This document shows, piece after piece, positions 1 through 9,316 of a stretch of DNA of 61,713 bases; position 1 is the stretch's first letter; the number at the start of each line of letters is the position of its first letter. Both the position numbers and the translations under genes were made by a program. The stretch comes from Micromonospora sp. CB01531 (GTDB taxonomy: Bacteria > Actinomycetota > Actinomycetes > Mycobacteriales > Micromonosporaceae): positions 1-61,713 of the forward strand of contig NZ_LWLS01000086.1 in NCBI RefSeq assembly GCF_001905095.1, in the 5' to 3' direction. Under the pieces are notes generated by a model. The model saw only the letters and a list, made by a program, of their open reading frames with translations, made no database searches and was not told where the DNA came from.

Positions 1-126
1 GCTCTGGCCGGCGCCCACGCGCCGGTGAAACCATCCTCGATGACGGAGGAACCCTGCCGCCACGAACACCCGCGACGGCAGGGACGCCCGAGAAGGGCGG
101 TGTCTCATGACCCAACAGACTACTGA
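1..126 (+). CDS. Possible C-terminal tail of an IS200/IS605-type TnpB (partial at window edge)
   Basis: Frame 1 is open from the window edge to a TGA at 124-126. It encodes about 41 residues of basic, low-complexity tail ending in SHDPTDY. Such Arg/Pro-rich ends after the zinc finger are common in actinobacterial TnpB proteins. Here the zinc finger would lie outside the window, so identity rests on tail composition, the following inverted repeat, and the presence of another tnpB at the opposite edge. It converges with the vWA gene, whose stop overlaps it. It could instead be an unrelated partial gene. Confidence 0.35.
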   Translation, partial: ALAGAHAPVKPSSMTEEPCRHEHPRRQGRPRRAVSHDPTDY

Positions 127-131
127 GACAC
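85..131. other. Two consecutive hairpins between convergent ORF ends (IS right end or terminator)
   Basis: CGCCC-gagaa-GGGCG lies at about 85-99, followed by GTGTCTCA (100-107) and its exact reverse complement TGAGACAC (124-131) around a 16-nt loop. The position at the end of a TnpB-like tail fits an IS605-type right end with its omega-RNA hairpins. The position between convergent stops also fits a bidirectional terminator. Sequence alone does not decide. Confidence 0.4.
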
Positions 132-1475
132 GCTGTAGGTGAGGAAGCTCTTGAGCTCGAAGACGAGTTTGCGGATGTGACCGGAGATCACCGGTGTGCC
201 CAGGTCCTTGAACCGTTGTCGGAACCAGGGGTTGACGCTCTGCTGGCCGGAGCTGTTGACCGAGCCGACCGGGATGAACCGCCCGCCGGAGCGAGTGCAC
301 GGCCTCGATGCCGTCGAACAACGGCTGCGAGCGGTCGAACTCGTAGAAGTCCGAGATCCAGACCAGCACCGTGTTGCGCGGTTCGGTGATCTTGGGCCGG
401 GCCATCGCCATGGCGACCGGTCCGTCGTTGCCGCCGCCCAGGTTGGTGCGCAGCAGCACCTCGAACGGGTCGTGCACCCACGGCGTCAGGTCAAGCGCCC
501 GGGTGTCGTACGCGATCAGGTGCACGTCCACCTTGGGCAGGCCGGCGAAGATCGACGCCAGGATGGTGCAGTTGACCATCGAGTCGACCATCGACCCGGA
601 CTGGTCCACCACTACGATCAGCCGCGCCGGAGTGGTCCGTCGGGCGGTCTGCCGGTAGTAGAGCCGGTCCACGTAGAGCCGCTGGTCCTCCGGGCTCCAG
701 TTGGTCAGGTTCTGCCAGATGGTGCGGTCGAGGTCGAGGTTGCGGAACACCCGCTTCGGCGGCACCGACCGGTCGATGGTCCCGACGCTGGTCTGTTCCA
801 CCTGCGTACGCAGCACCTCGGCGACCTCGTGGACGAAACGGCGGATCAGCGCCTTGGCGTTGGCCAGGGCCACCCCGGACAGGTTGGCTTTGTCCCGTAG
901 CAGCTGCTCGATCAGCGACATGCTCGGCGTGAGTCGGCTGGCCAGCGCCGGGTCGGCGAGCACCTCGCGCAGGTGCATCCGGCGCACCAGGTCGCCCTCC
1001 AGCGCGGCGAGCGTGCCGCCGAGCCCGGTGCCGCCCTGCCGGCGCAGTTCGCCCGCCTCGGCGCCGAGTGCCTGCTCGAACCAGCCCGCGTCGGACTGCC
1101 ACCGGGCCAACTGGCCGGCGCTGACCGGTCCGGCGCCGGTCGCGAACACGTTGAGCAGCACCTTCGACACCAGTGCGGCGCGGCGTACCTCGGCCGGCCC
1201 CGGCCGCCCGTGGTGTCGTGGGACGTCGCCGCGTCTTCGCCAGTGGTCAGCAGGCCACGCAACTCGGCGGCGAGGGCCGGGAAACGCTGCACCACGGTGT
1301 CGACCGAGACCGCCGGGTCGAGCAGCGCGGCCGGCAGGCCCAGGTCCTCGACGACGGCCATGCTCGCCGATTCGAGGGTGGGCTGCTCGGTGGGGTCGAA
1401 GAGCCGGGCCAGCAGCCGCCAGTAGAGCACCTGCCGCCGGTTCTCGTCAGCGCGGTCGTGGATCTGCTCGGTCAT
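120..1475 (-). pseudogene. vWA-domain (CoxE-like) protein, interrupted by two frameshifts
   Basis: Reading the minus strand from ATG 1475 gives MTEQIHDRADENRRQVLYWR and continues to about 1205. The homologous frame then changes near 1192-1207, in a GGCCGGCCCCGGCC tract, to AEVRRAALVSKVLLNVFA. That frame holds the vWA core with the MIDAS motif DQSGSM and the distal DTRALDLTPW and WISDFYEFD segments. A second change near 284-295 restores frame 1 for GGRFIPVGSVNSSGQQ and the end SFLTYSVSQ, with a stop at 120-122. The two shifts compensate. Its start overlaps the stop of the upstream gene (ATGA), so it belongs to the SWIM/DUF5691-like operon. Such vWA proteins usually work with a MoxR AAA+ ATPase, which is not visible here. 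It may be a decayed gene or an intact gene with assembly indels. Confidence 0.65.
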
Positions 1476-2878
1476 CGGCGCAGCAACCGTCCTGCGCGTT
1501 CGCGCAGCACCGCCACGGCGTCGCCCGTCTTCGCCTCGGCCTTCGCTACCTTCGCGTCGCTGACGCCGCACGCCCAGTCCCCGGTGTGGACGTCGACCAC
1601 CTTGCGCTTGACGTCGGCCCGCACCGCCAACGGTTGCAGCAGCCAGCGCCCGTCGTCCCAGCGCAGCAGGCCGAGGCAGGCCGACGACGCGGCGACCACT
1701 TCCGGGGTGAGCGGGCCGCAGGAGGGCAGCCGGTCGACCGCCACGGCGAGCGGGCGCCCGTCCAGGTCCGCGGCGAGGCCGCCGTCGTGGTCGCGGACGG
1801 CGTACCCCTCGAGCAGGACGGGTTCGGCGATCGCGGCCGGGTGCCGGTTCAGCGGCGCGATGGCCGCCGCCTGGGCGCCGGGCAGCAGGACCCGCGCTGC
1901 GGCGAACGGATCGACCGGCTCGTCGAGCTGCGCCCGGTCGTCGTGCCAGTGCAGGTCCGCACCTCGCGCCGGCAGGTCGGTGACCGTCACGCCGCGCCGC
2001 TGTGCCAGCGCGGTCAGCAGGGTGGGATGGGCCTGCAGCAGGCGCCACAACGCCGGACCGACGATGGTGTCCACCTTCGCGGCGCCCACCGCGGTGCGTA
2101 CCAGCCGGGGCGGCCCGCCGGCGGCCGGCTCGAGGAGCCCGTGCACCTGGATCTGCATCGCGGTGTCGTGTTCGTGCACGTCCACCCCGAGTGGCAGCAG
2201 CCGCCCGTCGACCCGGTCGACGACGTCGGCCGGGGGGTCGACGGCGGCGGCGTCCTGGGCGAGCAGCACCCCACGGGCCCACAGGTCGGCCCAGCGGCGC
2301 GCCGGCACCTGCGGCATCGTGGCGACCGGCACACAGGCCCGCAGCTCGGCGGCGAGGCCGTCGAGCAGCACGGCGAGCCGGCGTGACTCCGGTGCGGCCA
2401 GCGCGGCCTCGACCGGCGTCCCGGCCGCGGCCACGAGCTCGTGGTCGACGCCGTGCCACCCGGTCACGGCCACCTCGTGCAACCAGGCCCGCACGGTGGC
2501 CAGCACGGGCGAGGGCCCGGCGGGTGGGGCCGGCGCCACCGACCACGGGTCGCGGCCGCGGCCCAGCGCGGCGTCGAGCTGCCCGAGCAGCGCGTCGTGC
2601 GCGGCGCCGAGCAGCGCCGACCGGGCACCGGCGAGCGCGGCGAGATGCTCCGGCGTCACCGAGCCGGCGCAGATCTTGTCGATCGCCTCTGCGACCAGGT
2701 CGGCCAGCGGGGTGGCCGCCAGCGCACCGGCCAGGCCGGCGAGCGCCGTCGCGTCCGCCTCGCCGACCCGGGCCAGGCCGCGGGTCAGGGCGGCGTCGAC
2801 GCCCGCCACCAGGTCGAGGGCGTCGGTCAGCGCGGCCGGGTGCCCGCTCGTCAGGGCGGTGAGCTGCGTGCCGAGCAT
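1472..2878 (-). CDS. DUF5691-like protein of the SWIM/vWA operon
   Basis: This 468-residue soluble protein, MLGTQLTALTSGHPAALTDA onward, is rich in Ala and Leu helices with no signal peptide or membrane segment. The N-terminal half looks like a helical repeat region. The C-terminal half includes LNRHPAAIAEPVLLEGYAV and a WDDGRWLLQPL segment. Its ATG overlaps the TGA of the SWIM gene, and its TGA overlaps the ATG of the vWA gene, so three genes are translationally coupled. In other actinobacteria a DUF5691 protein occurs between a SWIM zinc-finger protein and MoxR/vWA genes, and the call rests on that context plus length. Molecular function is unknown. Confidence 0.55.
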   Translation of the reverse strand: MLGTQLTALTSGHPAALTDALDLVAGVDAALTRGLARVGEADATALAGLAGALAATPLADLVAEAIDKICAGSVTPEHLAALAGARSALLGAAHDALLGQLDAALGRGRDPWSVAPAPPAGPSPVLATVRAWLHEVAVTGWHGVDHELVAAAGTPVEAALAAPESRRLAVLLDGLAAELRACVPVATMPQVPARRWADLWARGVLLAQDAAAVDPPADVVDRVDGRLLPLGVDVHEHDTAMQIQVHGLLEPAAGGPPRLVRTAVGAAKVDTIVGPALWRLLQAHPTLLTALAQRRGVTVTDLPARGADLHWHDDRAQLDEPVDPFAAARVLLPGAQAAAIAPLNRHPAAIAEPVLLEGYAVRDHDGGLAADLDGRPLAVAVDRLPSCGPLTPEVVAASSACLGLLRWDDGRWLLQPLAVRADVKRKVVDVHTGDWACGVSDAKVAKAEAKTGDAVAVLRERAGRLLRR

Positions 2879-3384
2879 CAGCGACCTGCCCCGGTGGCGG
2901 GGAACCAGTGCAGCTCGGGCAGCGGCGTGCTGTTGCCCGGCGCCTCCAGGTAGGACAGGTGGCGCAGGAACCGGCTGAAGACCACCGCCGCCGGGGTCGG
3001 CTCGTGCCGCGCGTCCAGGCGGCTCAGCAGCTCCGCGCCGGTGGTCACCCCGTCGCCGGCGTCGGCCCGCAGGTAGCGGGCGACCCGGTCGAGGCCGTAC
3101 TGCAGGACCGCCTCGTCGGCCAGGGCCGCCAGGTGCTTGCACGGGGTGCCGCGCAGGCCGCCGCAGGGCCGGTTGTTGTTGGTGCTGCAGTGGTAGGCGT
3201 GGGTGCCGGAGGTGAGCGACGAGACGTACACCCGCTCGATGTCCGACCCGCTGGACACCACGCCCTGCAGCCGTCCGTCGGCCAACTCCACGAAAGGCAC
3301 CTTGGCCAGCTTCCGGGGCCGGGCGGGCGGCACCACCCGCACGCTGCTTCGCCGCGCCCATCCGGCGTCGTCCACGTCCGCCAC
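2878..3384 (-). CDS. SWIM zinc-finger protein
   Basis: This 168-residue protein has the putative zinc ligands in YHCSTNNNRPCGG and TPCKHLAAL, giving a C...C...CxH arrangement like SWIM domains, which bind zinc and often contact nucleic acid or protein. The region before it (KLAKVPFVELADGRLQGVV) matches the usual beta-rich lead-in of the family. The likely start is GTG 3384, with GGAAGG just upstream. It is the first gene of the three-gene operon and has a TGA/ATG overlap with the next gene. Role unknown; SWIM proteins with vWA and AAA+ partners are suspected to form a multi-component complex. Confidence 0.7.
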   Translation of the reverse strand: MADVDDAGWARRSSVRVVPPARPRKLAKVPFVELADGRLQGVVSSGSDIERVYVSSLTSGTHAYHCSTNNNRPCGGLRGTPCKHLAALADEAVLQYGLDRVARYLRADAGDGVTTGAELLSRLDARHEPTPAAVVFSRFLRHLSYLEAPGNSTPLPELHWFPATGAGR

Positions 3385-3508
3385 CCTTCCGACCTCCCCG
3401 CCCGCCGCGACCCGGCGTCGCCCATGACGATGTCGACGCCGGAACGAGCCAGCGCCGCCGTGACGACAAGGATCATGGGCTACGGGTACGACAGGATCTG
3501 CGGGGCGG

Positions 3509-4177
3509 TCAGCGGCGGTCCGGGCCGGTGCGGCGGGCCAGGTAGACCACGTCCGGTTCGCCGCGCGGCACCTCGACCAGATGCGTGGTGACCGGACCGA
3601 TCACCTCCGCCAGCCGTTCGGCGTACGCCGGAACGGCCGAGGCGCTCCAGACGGCCAGTACGCCGTCGGCGGCGAGCCGGTCGCGCAGCAGCGCCGTGCC
3701 GTCCGCGTCGTACAGGGTGGCGTTGCCGGGGAACACGGTCCAGTCCGGGCCGTTGTCGATGTCGAGGCAGATGGCGTCGAAGGTCTCGTCGGTGCTCCGC
3801 AGCCACGCCAGCATGTCCCGGTTCACGATCCGCACCCGGGCGTCGCGCAGGGCGTGCCCGCTGTGGGCGGCCAGCCGGTCGCGGTGCCACCCGATGAGCG
3901 TCTCCTCGATCTCCAGGACCACGATCTCCGCCGGCACGGCCGAGGCCGCCGCCTCGGCCAGCGAGAACCCCACCCCGAGCCCGCCGATCAGCACCCGCGC
4001 CCCCGGCCGTACCAGCTCGAGTGCCTTGCGGACGAGCAGCCGCTCCGACGCGCCGGCGCGGGTGTCCATCAGGAACACCCCGTTGCTGACGATCTCGAAG
4101 TGCCCGCCGCACTGCCGCAGGACGAGCTCGCCCCGCTCGGTCACCACCCGATCAACCACCGCAGCCGCTTGGTTCAC
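3509..4177 (-). CDS. Spermidine/spermine synthase-family methyltransferase-fold protein
   Basis: This 222-residue protein has a Rossmann fold. The SAM-site-like glycine motif is VLIGGLGVGFSL, the acidic residue after beta-2 lies in VVLEIEETLIGWH, and the spermidine-synthase-like catalytic region contains ICLDIDNGPDWTVF. It is shorter than classical SpeE (about 280-300) and lacks the N-terminal beta domain, as in many actinobacterial paralogues of unproven substrate. It is monocistronic and divergent from the GH65 gene, so the roughly 110-bp gap should hold both promoters. Polyamine synthesis is possible but not shown. Confidence 0.75.
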   Translation of the reverse strand: MNQAAAVVDRVVTERGELVLRQCGGHFEIVSNGVFLMDTRAGASERLLVRKALELVRPGARVLIGGLGVGFSLAEAAASAVPAEIVVLEIEETLIGWHRDRLAAHSGHALRDARVRIVNRDMLAWLRSTDETFDAICLDIDNGPDWTVFPGNATLYDADGTALLRDRLAADGVLAVWSASAVPAYAERLAEVIGPVTTHLVEVPRGEPDVVYLARRTGPDRR

Positions 4178-4288
4178 CCGGCCAACCTATGCCGGCGGAT
4201 GTGGCTCTGCGTCCGATTTATCGGCGTCCGGGAGTTTGTTGCGCGGGAAACGGGGAAACGGCACCGCGCCGTGGAAGGGGAGTGCGGG

Positions 4289-6757
4289 GTGCCGGCGAAC
4301 GTGGACCCTGGGTGTGAGCTGTGCAGCCGGCCTCCGCCGGCCGGCTGGGTGTTGGCGTACCAGGGCGGTGCGGCACCGGCCGAGGAAGGCACCCGGGAGA
4401 CGATGCTGACCCTCGGCAACGGGTACCTGGCAACCCGCGGGGCGGCCCCGGAGGCCTCCGCCGACGGCGTGCACTATCCCGGCACCTACCTCGCCGGTTT
4501 TCACAACCGGCTGTACGGGGCCGATCGGCCGGACAGCGACGAGGGCATCGTCAACCTGCCGAACTGGCTCCCGTTGACGTTCCGTCCTGCCGGCGGGGAC
4601 TGGTTCGCGCCGGGGCAGGGGCGGCGGGAGCACGAGCACCAGATGCTGGATCTGCGGCTCGGGGTGTACCTGCGGGAGTTGCTGGTGGTCGACCGGGACG
4701 AGCGGCGTACCCGGGTCCGGCAGCGACGGCTGGTGTCGCTGGCGAGTCCCCACCTGGCGGCGCTGGAGACGAGCATCGTCGCGGAGAACTGGTCTGGCCG
4801 GTTGGAGGTCAGGTCGGGCCTCGACGGTGGGGTGGTCAACGCGAACGCGCCGGCGGAGGCGGGTAGCTGCGGTCGGCACCTCACGGACGTGGCCACCGGC
4901 GGGGACGACGCCGAGACCGTCTGGTTGACGGCGGTGACGACCACGTCCCGACATCAGGTGGCCGTGGCGGCGCGTACCAGGGTCAGCGGTGCCGGTGTCG
5001 CCCAGCTCAGGCTGGCGGCGGTCCACGGAACGAACGACGTGAGCCAGGTGATCGGCGTCGACGTGACTCCCGGAGACCGGGTGGTCGTGGAGAAGACCGT
5101 GACGATCTTCTCCAACCGCGACCGGGTGGTCTCCGAGCCGTTGACGGCCGCCCGCCGGGAACTGCGGTACGCGGGGACCTTCGACATGGTGCTGGCCGAC
5201 CACGCCACGGCGTGGACCCAGCTGTGGGAGCGGTTCCGGCTGGACGTCGGAGAGGACCATGCCTGGCAGGTGCCGATCCGGGTGCAGACGTTCCATCTGC
5301 TGCAGACGCTGTCGCCGCACGTGATCGACCTGGACGCCGGGGTGCCGGCCCGGGGACTGCACGGCGAGGGCTACCACGGGCACATCTTCTGGGACGAGCT
5401 GTTCGTCTACCCGTACCTGAATCTGCGGATGCCGGAGCTGACCCGGGCGCTGCTGGCCTACCGGTATCGGCGGTTGCCGGCGGCCCGGCGGCAGGCGGCC
5501 GCGGCGGGCATGGCCGGCGCGCTGTTTCCCTGGCAGAGCGGCGACAGCGGCCGGGACGACAGTCCGTCCCGGTCGCGTTCGCCGGTGACCGGGGAGTGGG
5601 TGGCGGACCACAGCGGCCGGCAGCAGCATGTCAACCTGGCGGTGGCCTACTGCGTGTGGCGGTACTGGGAGACGACGGGCGACCTGCCGTTCCTCGCCCA
5701 CTCCGGGCTGGAAATGCTGGTCGAGACGGCACGGTTCTGGGCCGGCCTGGCCACCTACGACCCGGCCGACGACCGGTACGACATCCGCGGGGTGATGGGT
5801 CCGGACGAGTTCCACGACGGCTACCCGGGTCGGCCGGGGCAGGGGCTGGACAACTCCGCGTACGTCAACGTGATGGTCGCCTGGGTGCTCGGCCGCGCCG
5901 AGGAGGCCTGCGCGATCCTCAGCCGGCATCCGGGGGTGGCGCCGTGGCGGAAGGTCGCCCCGGCGGAGGACGAGCGGCGCCGGTGGGCGCACATCCGGGG
6001 CCGGCTACGGCTGGCCTTCCTCGACGACGGCATCCTCGCCCAGTTCGAGGGCTACGGCGACCTGGCGGAACTGGACTGGGACCGGTACCGGCGGCGGTAC
6101 GGCGACCTGCGGCAGTTGGGTTCGCTGCTGCAGGCCGAGGGCGACGACGCGAACCGCTACAAGATCTCCAAGCAGGCCGACGTGCTGATGCTGCTGTACC
6201 TGTTCAGCGCCGAGGAGCTCACCGGGCTGGTGCGCGGCCTGGGGTACGAGTTCGACCCGACCCGGATCCCCGCCGTCGTCGACTACTACCTGTCCCGCAC
6301 CACCCACGGTTCCACGCTCAGCCGGGTCGCCCACGCGTGGGTGCTGGCCCGCACGGACCGTCGCCGCTCGTACGAGATGTTGACCACCGCCCTCGGCACC
6401 GACCTCACGGATCCGCAGCACAGCTCGACCCGCAACGGAATCCATCTCGGCGCCGCCGCCGGCACGCTGGACATCCTGCAACGGTGCTACACCGGCCTGG
6501 AGGTCCGCGGCGACGTCCTGCGGCTCAACCCGCTGCTGCCCGACGGGCTCGACGAACTCGACTGCGTGATCCGGTACCGCAACCAGTTGATCTTCCTGCA
6601 CGTGGACGACGAGGGGCTGCGGATCTCCGCCGCCCCCGGGGCGGGCCAGCCCGTTCCGGTGGCCGTACGGGGAGAGTCCTTCCCGCTGCCGCCCGGGACG
6701 ACTGTCGAGGTCGCGCTGCACGACGCCGCGACGCCTACCAACGCGCGTTCGTGGTAG
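4289..6757 (+). CDS. Glycoside hydrolase family 65 protein (trehalose/maltose-type hydrolase or phosphorylase)
   Basis: The start is GTG 4289, preceded by GGAAGGGGAG about 7 bases upstream. The 822-residue cytoplasmic protein has the GH65 order: an N-terminal beta-sandwich (NGYLATRGAAPEA to about residue 290), an (alpha/alpha)6 barrel, and a C-terminal beta cap (ALHDAAT). The barrel has the substrate-site motif GHIFWDELFVYPYL and the general acid in GVMGPDEFH (Glu about 507). The KISKQADVLMLLYL and HGSTLSRVAHAW segments are family hallmarks. GH65 enzymes are inverting phosphorylases or hydrolases on alpha-glucosides such as trehalose, maltose and kojibiose. Specificity cannot be read from sequence. 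No beta-phosphoglucomutase lies nearby, which slightly favours a hydrolase. The next gene is a SnoaL-like protein 39 bp downstream. Confidence 0.88.
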   Translation: MPANVDPGCELCSRPPPAGWVLAYQGGAAPAEEGTRETMLTLGNGYLATRGAAPEASADGVHYPGTYLAGFHNRLYGADRPDSDEGIVNLPNWLPLTFRPAGGDWFAPGQGRREHEHQMLDLRLGVYLRELLVVDRDERRTRVRQRRLVSLASPHLAALETSIVAENWSGRLEVRSGLDGGVVNANAPAEAGSCGRHLTDVATGGDDAETVWLTAVTTTSRHQVAVAARTRVSGAGVAQLRLAAVHGTNDVSQVIGVDVTPGDRVVVEKTVTIFSNRDRVVSEPLTAARRELRYAGTFDMVLADHATAWTQLWERFRLDVGEDHAWQVPIRVQTFHLLQTLSPHVIDLDAGVPARGLHGEGYHGHIFWDELFVYPYLNLRMPELTRALLAYRYRRLPAARRQAAAAGMAGALFPWQSGDSGRDDSPSRSRSPVTGEWVADHSGRQQHVNLAVAYCVWRYWETTGDLPFLAHSGLEMLVETARFWAGLATYDPADDRYDIRGVMGPDEFHDGYPGRPGQGLDNSAYVNVMVAWVLGRAEEACAILSRHPGVAPWRKVAPAEDERRRWAHIRGRLRLAFLDDGILAQFEGYGDLAELDWDRYRRRYGDLRQLGSLLQAEGDDANRYKISKQADVLMLLYLFSAEELTGLVRGLGYEFDPTRIPAVVDYYLSRTTHGSTLSRVAHAWVLARTDRRRSYEMLTTALGTDLTDPQHSSTRNGIHLGAAAGTLDILQRCYTGLEVRGDVLRLNPLLPDGLDELDCVIRYRNQLIFLHVDDEGLRISAAPGAGQPVPVAVRGESFPLPPGTTVEVALHDAATPTNARSW

Positions 6758-6796
6758 TCAGCCACGACGAACCGGTCCCGACCCGAGGAGATCAGC

Positions 6797-7129
6797 ATGA
6801 CCGTCACGGTTCCCGAGGTGATCGTCCGCTACTACCAGCTGAGCGCCGAACCCGACATCGACGCCTTCGTCTCCTGCTTCACCGACGACGCGATCGTGGC
6901 CGACGAGGACCGGACCTACGAGGGCCCGGCGGCGATCCGGGCCTGGCGCGAGCGGACCGCGGCCGAGTTCGACTACAAGGCGATTCCGGAGGCAGTCGAG
7001 GAGGAGGCCGGTGGCAACGTGGTGGTCAGGACCCTGGTCTCGGGGACGTTCCCGGGCAGCCCGGTCCGGCTGCGGCACCGCTTCACGCTGCGGGACGGAT
7101 TGATCGGCGCCCTGGACATCCGGCCGTGA
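6797..7129 (+). CDS. SnoaL-like / NTF2-fold protein
   Basis: This 110-residue single-domain protein has the SnoaL/NTF2 pattern: helix VIVRYYQLSAEPDIDAFVSC, FTDDAIVADEDRTYEG, a central beta-sheet, and the last strand LRHRFTLRDGLIGALDI. The fold forms a hydrophobic pocket used by isomerases, cyclases and many binding proteins; catalytic residues are not assignable. A GAGGAG ribosome site lies about 6 bases before ATG. It follows the GH65 gene on the same strand and may be cotranscribed. It ends 10 bp from the convergent radical SAM gene. Confidence 0.8.
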   Translation: MTVTVPEVIVRYYQLSAEPDIDAFVSCFTDDAIVADEDRTYEGPAAIRAWRERTAAEFDYKAIPEAVEEEAGGNVVVRTLVSGTFPGSPVRLRHRFTLRDGLIGALDIRP

Positions 7130-7139
7130 GCAGCGCCGG

Positions 7140-8452
7140 TCAGCGGTCGGCCAGGGGCAGGATGGTGCGGCTCTTTCCCGGGCGGGGGTAGGCCTCGGCC
7201 GCCGCGGCCAGCCGGGCGGCGTGGTCGCGTTGCCGCTGCCAGTGGCCGTAGAGGGCGCCGTGCTGGGAGAGCCGGTCCACCTCCCGGATCGTCTCCGGGG
7301 CCACGTCGCCGGGCGGCGCGTCCCGCCACGGCGTGCCGGGCAGCGGCATGAAGGTGTGCGCGTGGATCCGGGCGCCGACGTCGGCCAGCTCGCGGGCCAG
7401 ACCGAGGGAGGCGTCGACGTCGGCCTGGTCCTCACCCGGCATTCCGAAGATCATGTCGACGTTGATCCGGAAGCCCTCCTCGACGCCGAGGCGGACGGCC
7501 CGCTTCACCTCCTCGACGCCGTGTCCCCGCTTCGCCGCGTCGAGCACCCGGTCGGAGCCGGACTGCGCGCCCACGATGATGTTGTTGTTGGCGCAGTACT
7601 TCCGGACCAGGCGCAGCGCCTCCCGCGAGACGTGCTCGGGCCGGATCTCGCTGGGAAACGAGCCGAAGAAGACCCGCCCGTCCGGGCCGATCCCCTCCCG
7701 GCAGGACGCCAGCAGTTCCTCGACCGCGTCCAGGTTCGGCTCGTCGGTCTGGCTGCCGTACGACAGCGCGGTCGGGGTGATGAACCGGACGTCGCGCAGC
7801 CCCCGCCGCCGCATGGCGTCGACGTGCCAGCGGACGTTCGCGACGCTGCGGTGCCGGAACTTCGCCGAGAACATGAACGGGGTCTGGCAGAAGCGGCACG
7901 AGAAGACGCAGCCTCGGGTGATCTCCAGCGCGTTGAACCGGTCCCACCTCAGCGAGAAGCCGCGAAACTCGTCGAGCGGGCGGCGCTGCGGGCGCCCGGT
8001 GCGCACCACGGCGCCGGTGGCGTCGCGGTAGGCGAGCCCGGGGATGCCGGTCGGGTCGCCGACCGCGTCCACCAGGCTCAGCAGCGTGGTCTCACCCTCC
8101 CCGACCGCGGCGATGTCCCAGCCGGCGTCCAGGGTCTGCACCGGCTCGGCGGTCGCGTGGACGCCGCCGGCGAGATGCGCCACGTTCGGTGCGTCAGCCA
8201 GGGCCCGGATCTGCGCCAGTTCCCGGGCCAGCGCCTCGGCGTCGGGGGAATAGAACGACCACAGCACCAGCACCCGGCTCGCCGTGGCGGACGCCGCCCG
8301 GATGTGCGCCGCAGTCGCCTCCGGGGTCTCCCCGAACCGCACCTCGTACCGGGTACCGGTCTCGTGCTGCTCCAGCGCGCCGAGCAGGACGTGCAGCCCG
8401 TAGTCACCGCCTTGCGGTAGCGCAGCACCAGCACCAGCTCGGGGCCATCCAT
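7140..8452 (-). pseudogene. B12-binding / radical SAM protein with an N-terminal frameshift
   Basis: The minus strand from ATG 8452 reads MDGPELVLVLRYRKA. The homologous continuation GDYGLHVLLGALEQHETGTR is in another frame, entered near 8405-8411 where GCGGGT appears to have lost a G. From there an uninterrupted 400-residue frame runs to 7140. It has a cobalamin-binding-like Rossmann region (VLVLWSFYSPDAE, HLAGGVHATAEP, VGEGETTL), then the [4Fe-4S]-SAM motif TRGCVFSCRFC (CxxxCxxC), then the TIM-barrel with GAQSGSDRVLDAAKRGHG and DMIFGMPGED. It resembles the MJ_1487-type B12/radical SAM family; substrate unknown. It could be a real null allele or an assembly indel. It stands alone, convergent with the SnoaL gene. 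Confidence 0.75.
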
Positions 8453-8495
8453 GGCGGCGATTGTGCCAGCCGGTGCCGGTCCGCTCGGCACTCGC

Positions 8496-9239
8496 CTACA
8501 GGTGGTGGCGGACCCAGACGTTGGGCTCGACGTAGACGGCGTGGTCGTGCGTCACGTCGCAGTGCACCGGCACGAGCGCGCCCGGCACGTGCACCGGGCC
8601 GCTGGTGTCGAACGGCAGGCCCGTCCAGGAGCGCCAGTCGGCGAGCGTCCCGCTGATCATCATGGACCGGGTGGCGACCCGCTCGATGCGCCCGCCCGCG
8701 CGGACGTGCACCCGCAGCCACGGGTCGACCGGCAGGCCGTCGGCGCGGACCCGTGTCGCGTACTCGGTCATCGGCAGGTCGGGGTGGGTGTGTTTACCGC
8801 TGGGGCGGACCGGGGCGACGAGCGTGTCGTAGCCGAGCTTCGCGACGGCCTCCCGCATGGCGGTGAGCATCAGCGCGGACAGGCCGCGTCCGCGCTGGTC
8901 CGGCCGGATGCAGATTTCCAGGGCCGAGACGATGTTCGGGACGGCCCCGGTGAGGCGGGTGATGGTGACCCGCTGGATGACCCGGTCCCAGCCGCCGTCG
9001 GGCAGCTCCGCCTCCGTCCAGCGCAGCGGCGCGGCGTACGCCCGCGCGACAGCGCGCCCCGGCTCGGCGGAGTCGATGGCGGCGAAGACGAACTCCGGGT
9101 AGAGGTCGTGGGCGACGCCGTAGTACACGGAAGCCATCGGGTCCCAGAGCATGAACTGGGGCCACGCCCCGTCGAAGTCCTCGTCCAGCAGCGGGGCGAG
9201 GTCGGGCCGCTCGGCGAGGCTCACGATGTCGAGGGTCAC
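8496..9239 (-). CDS. GNAT-family N-acetyltransferase
   Basis: This 247-residue cytoplasmic protein carries the acetyl-CoA pyrophosphate loop RPDQRGRGLSALMLTAMRE, a clear motif A (Q/RxxGxG/A), preceded by the beta-strand SALEICI. The C-terminal part, with WLRVHVRAGG and ATRSMMISGTLADW, resembles a subfamily of GNATs with an extra beta extension. GTG 9239 is the likely start. The substrate is unknown. It follows no obvious operon; the radical SAM gene starts 43 bp downstream on the same strand. Confidence 0.8.
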   Translation of the reverse strand: MTLDIVSLAERPDLAPLLDEDFDGAWPQFMLWDPMASVYYGVAHDLYPEFVFAAIDSAEPGRAVARAYAAPLRWTEAELPDGGWDRVIQRVTITRLTGAVPNIVSALEICIRPDQRGRGLSALMLTAMREAVAKLGYDTLVAPVRPSGKHTHPDLPMTEYATRVRADGLPVDPWLRVHVRAGGRIERVATRSMMISGTLADWRSWTGLPFDTSGPVHVPGALVPVHCDVTHDHAVYVEPNVWVRHHL

Positions 9240-9316
9240 GGCGGAAACCTAGTGCGCCGGGCCGCGACCGGGCACCTCATTTTCGCGCCCCGGCTCGGCC
9301 CGCCACCGGCCGTCGG

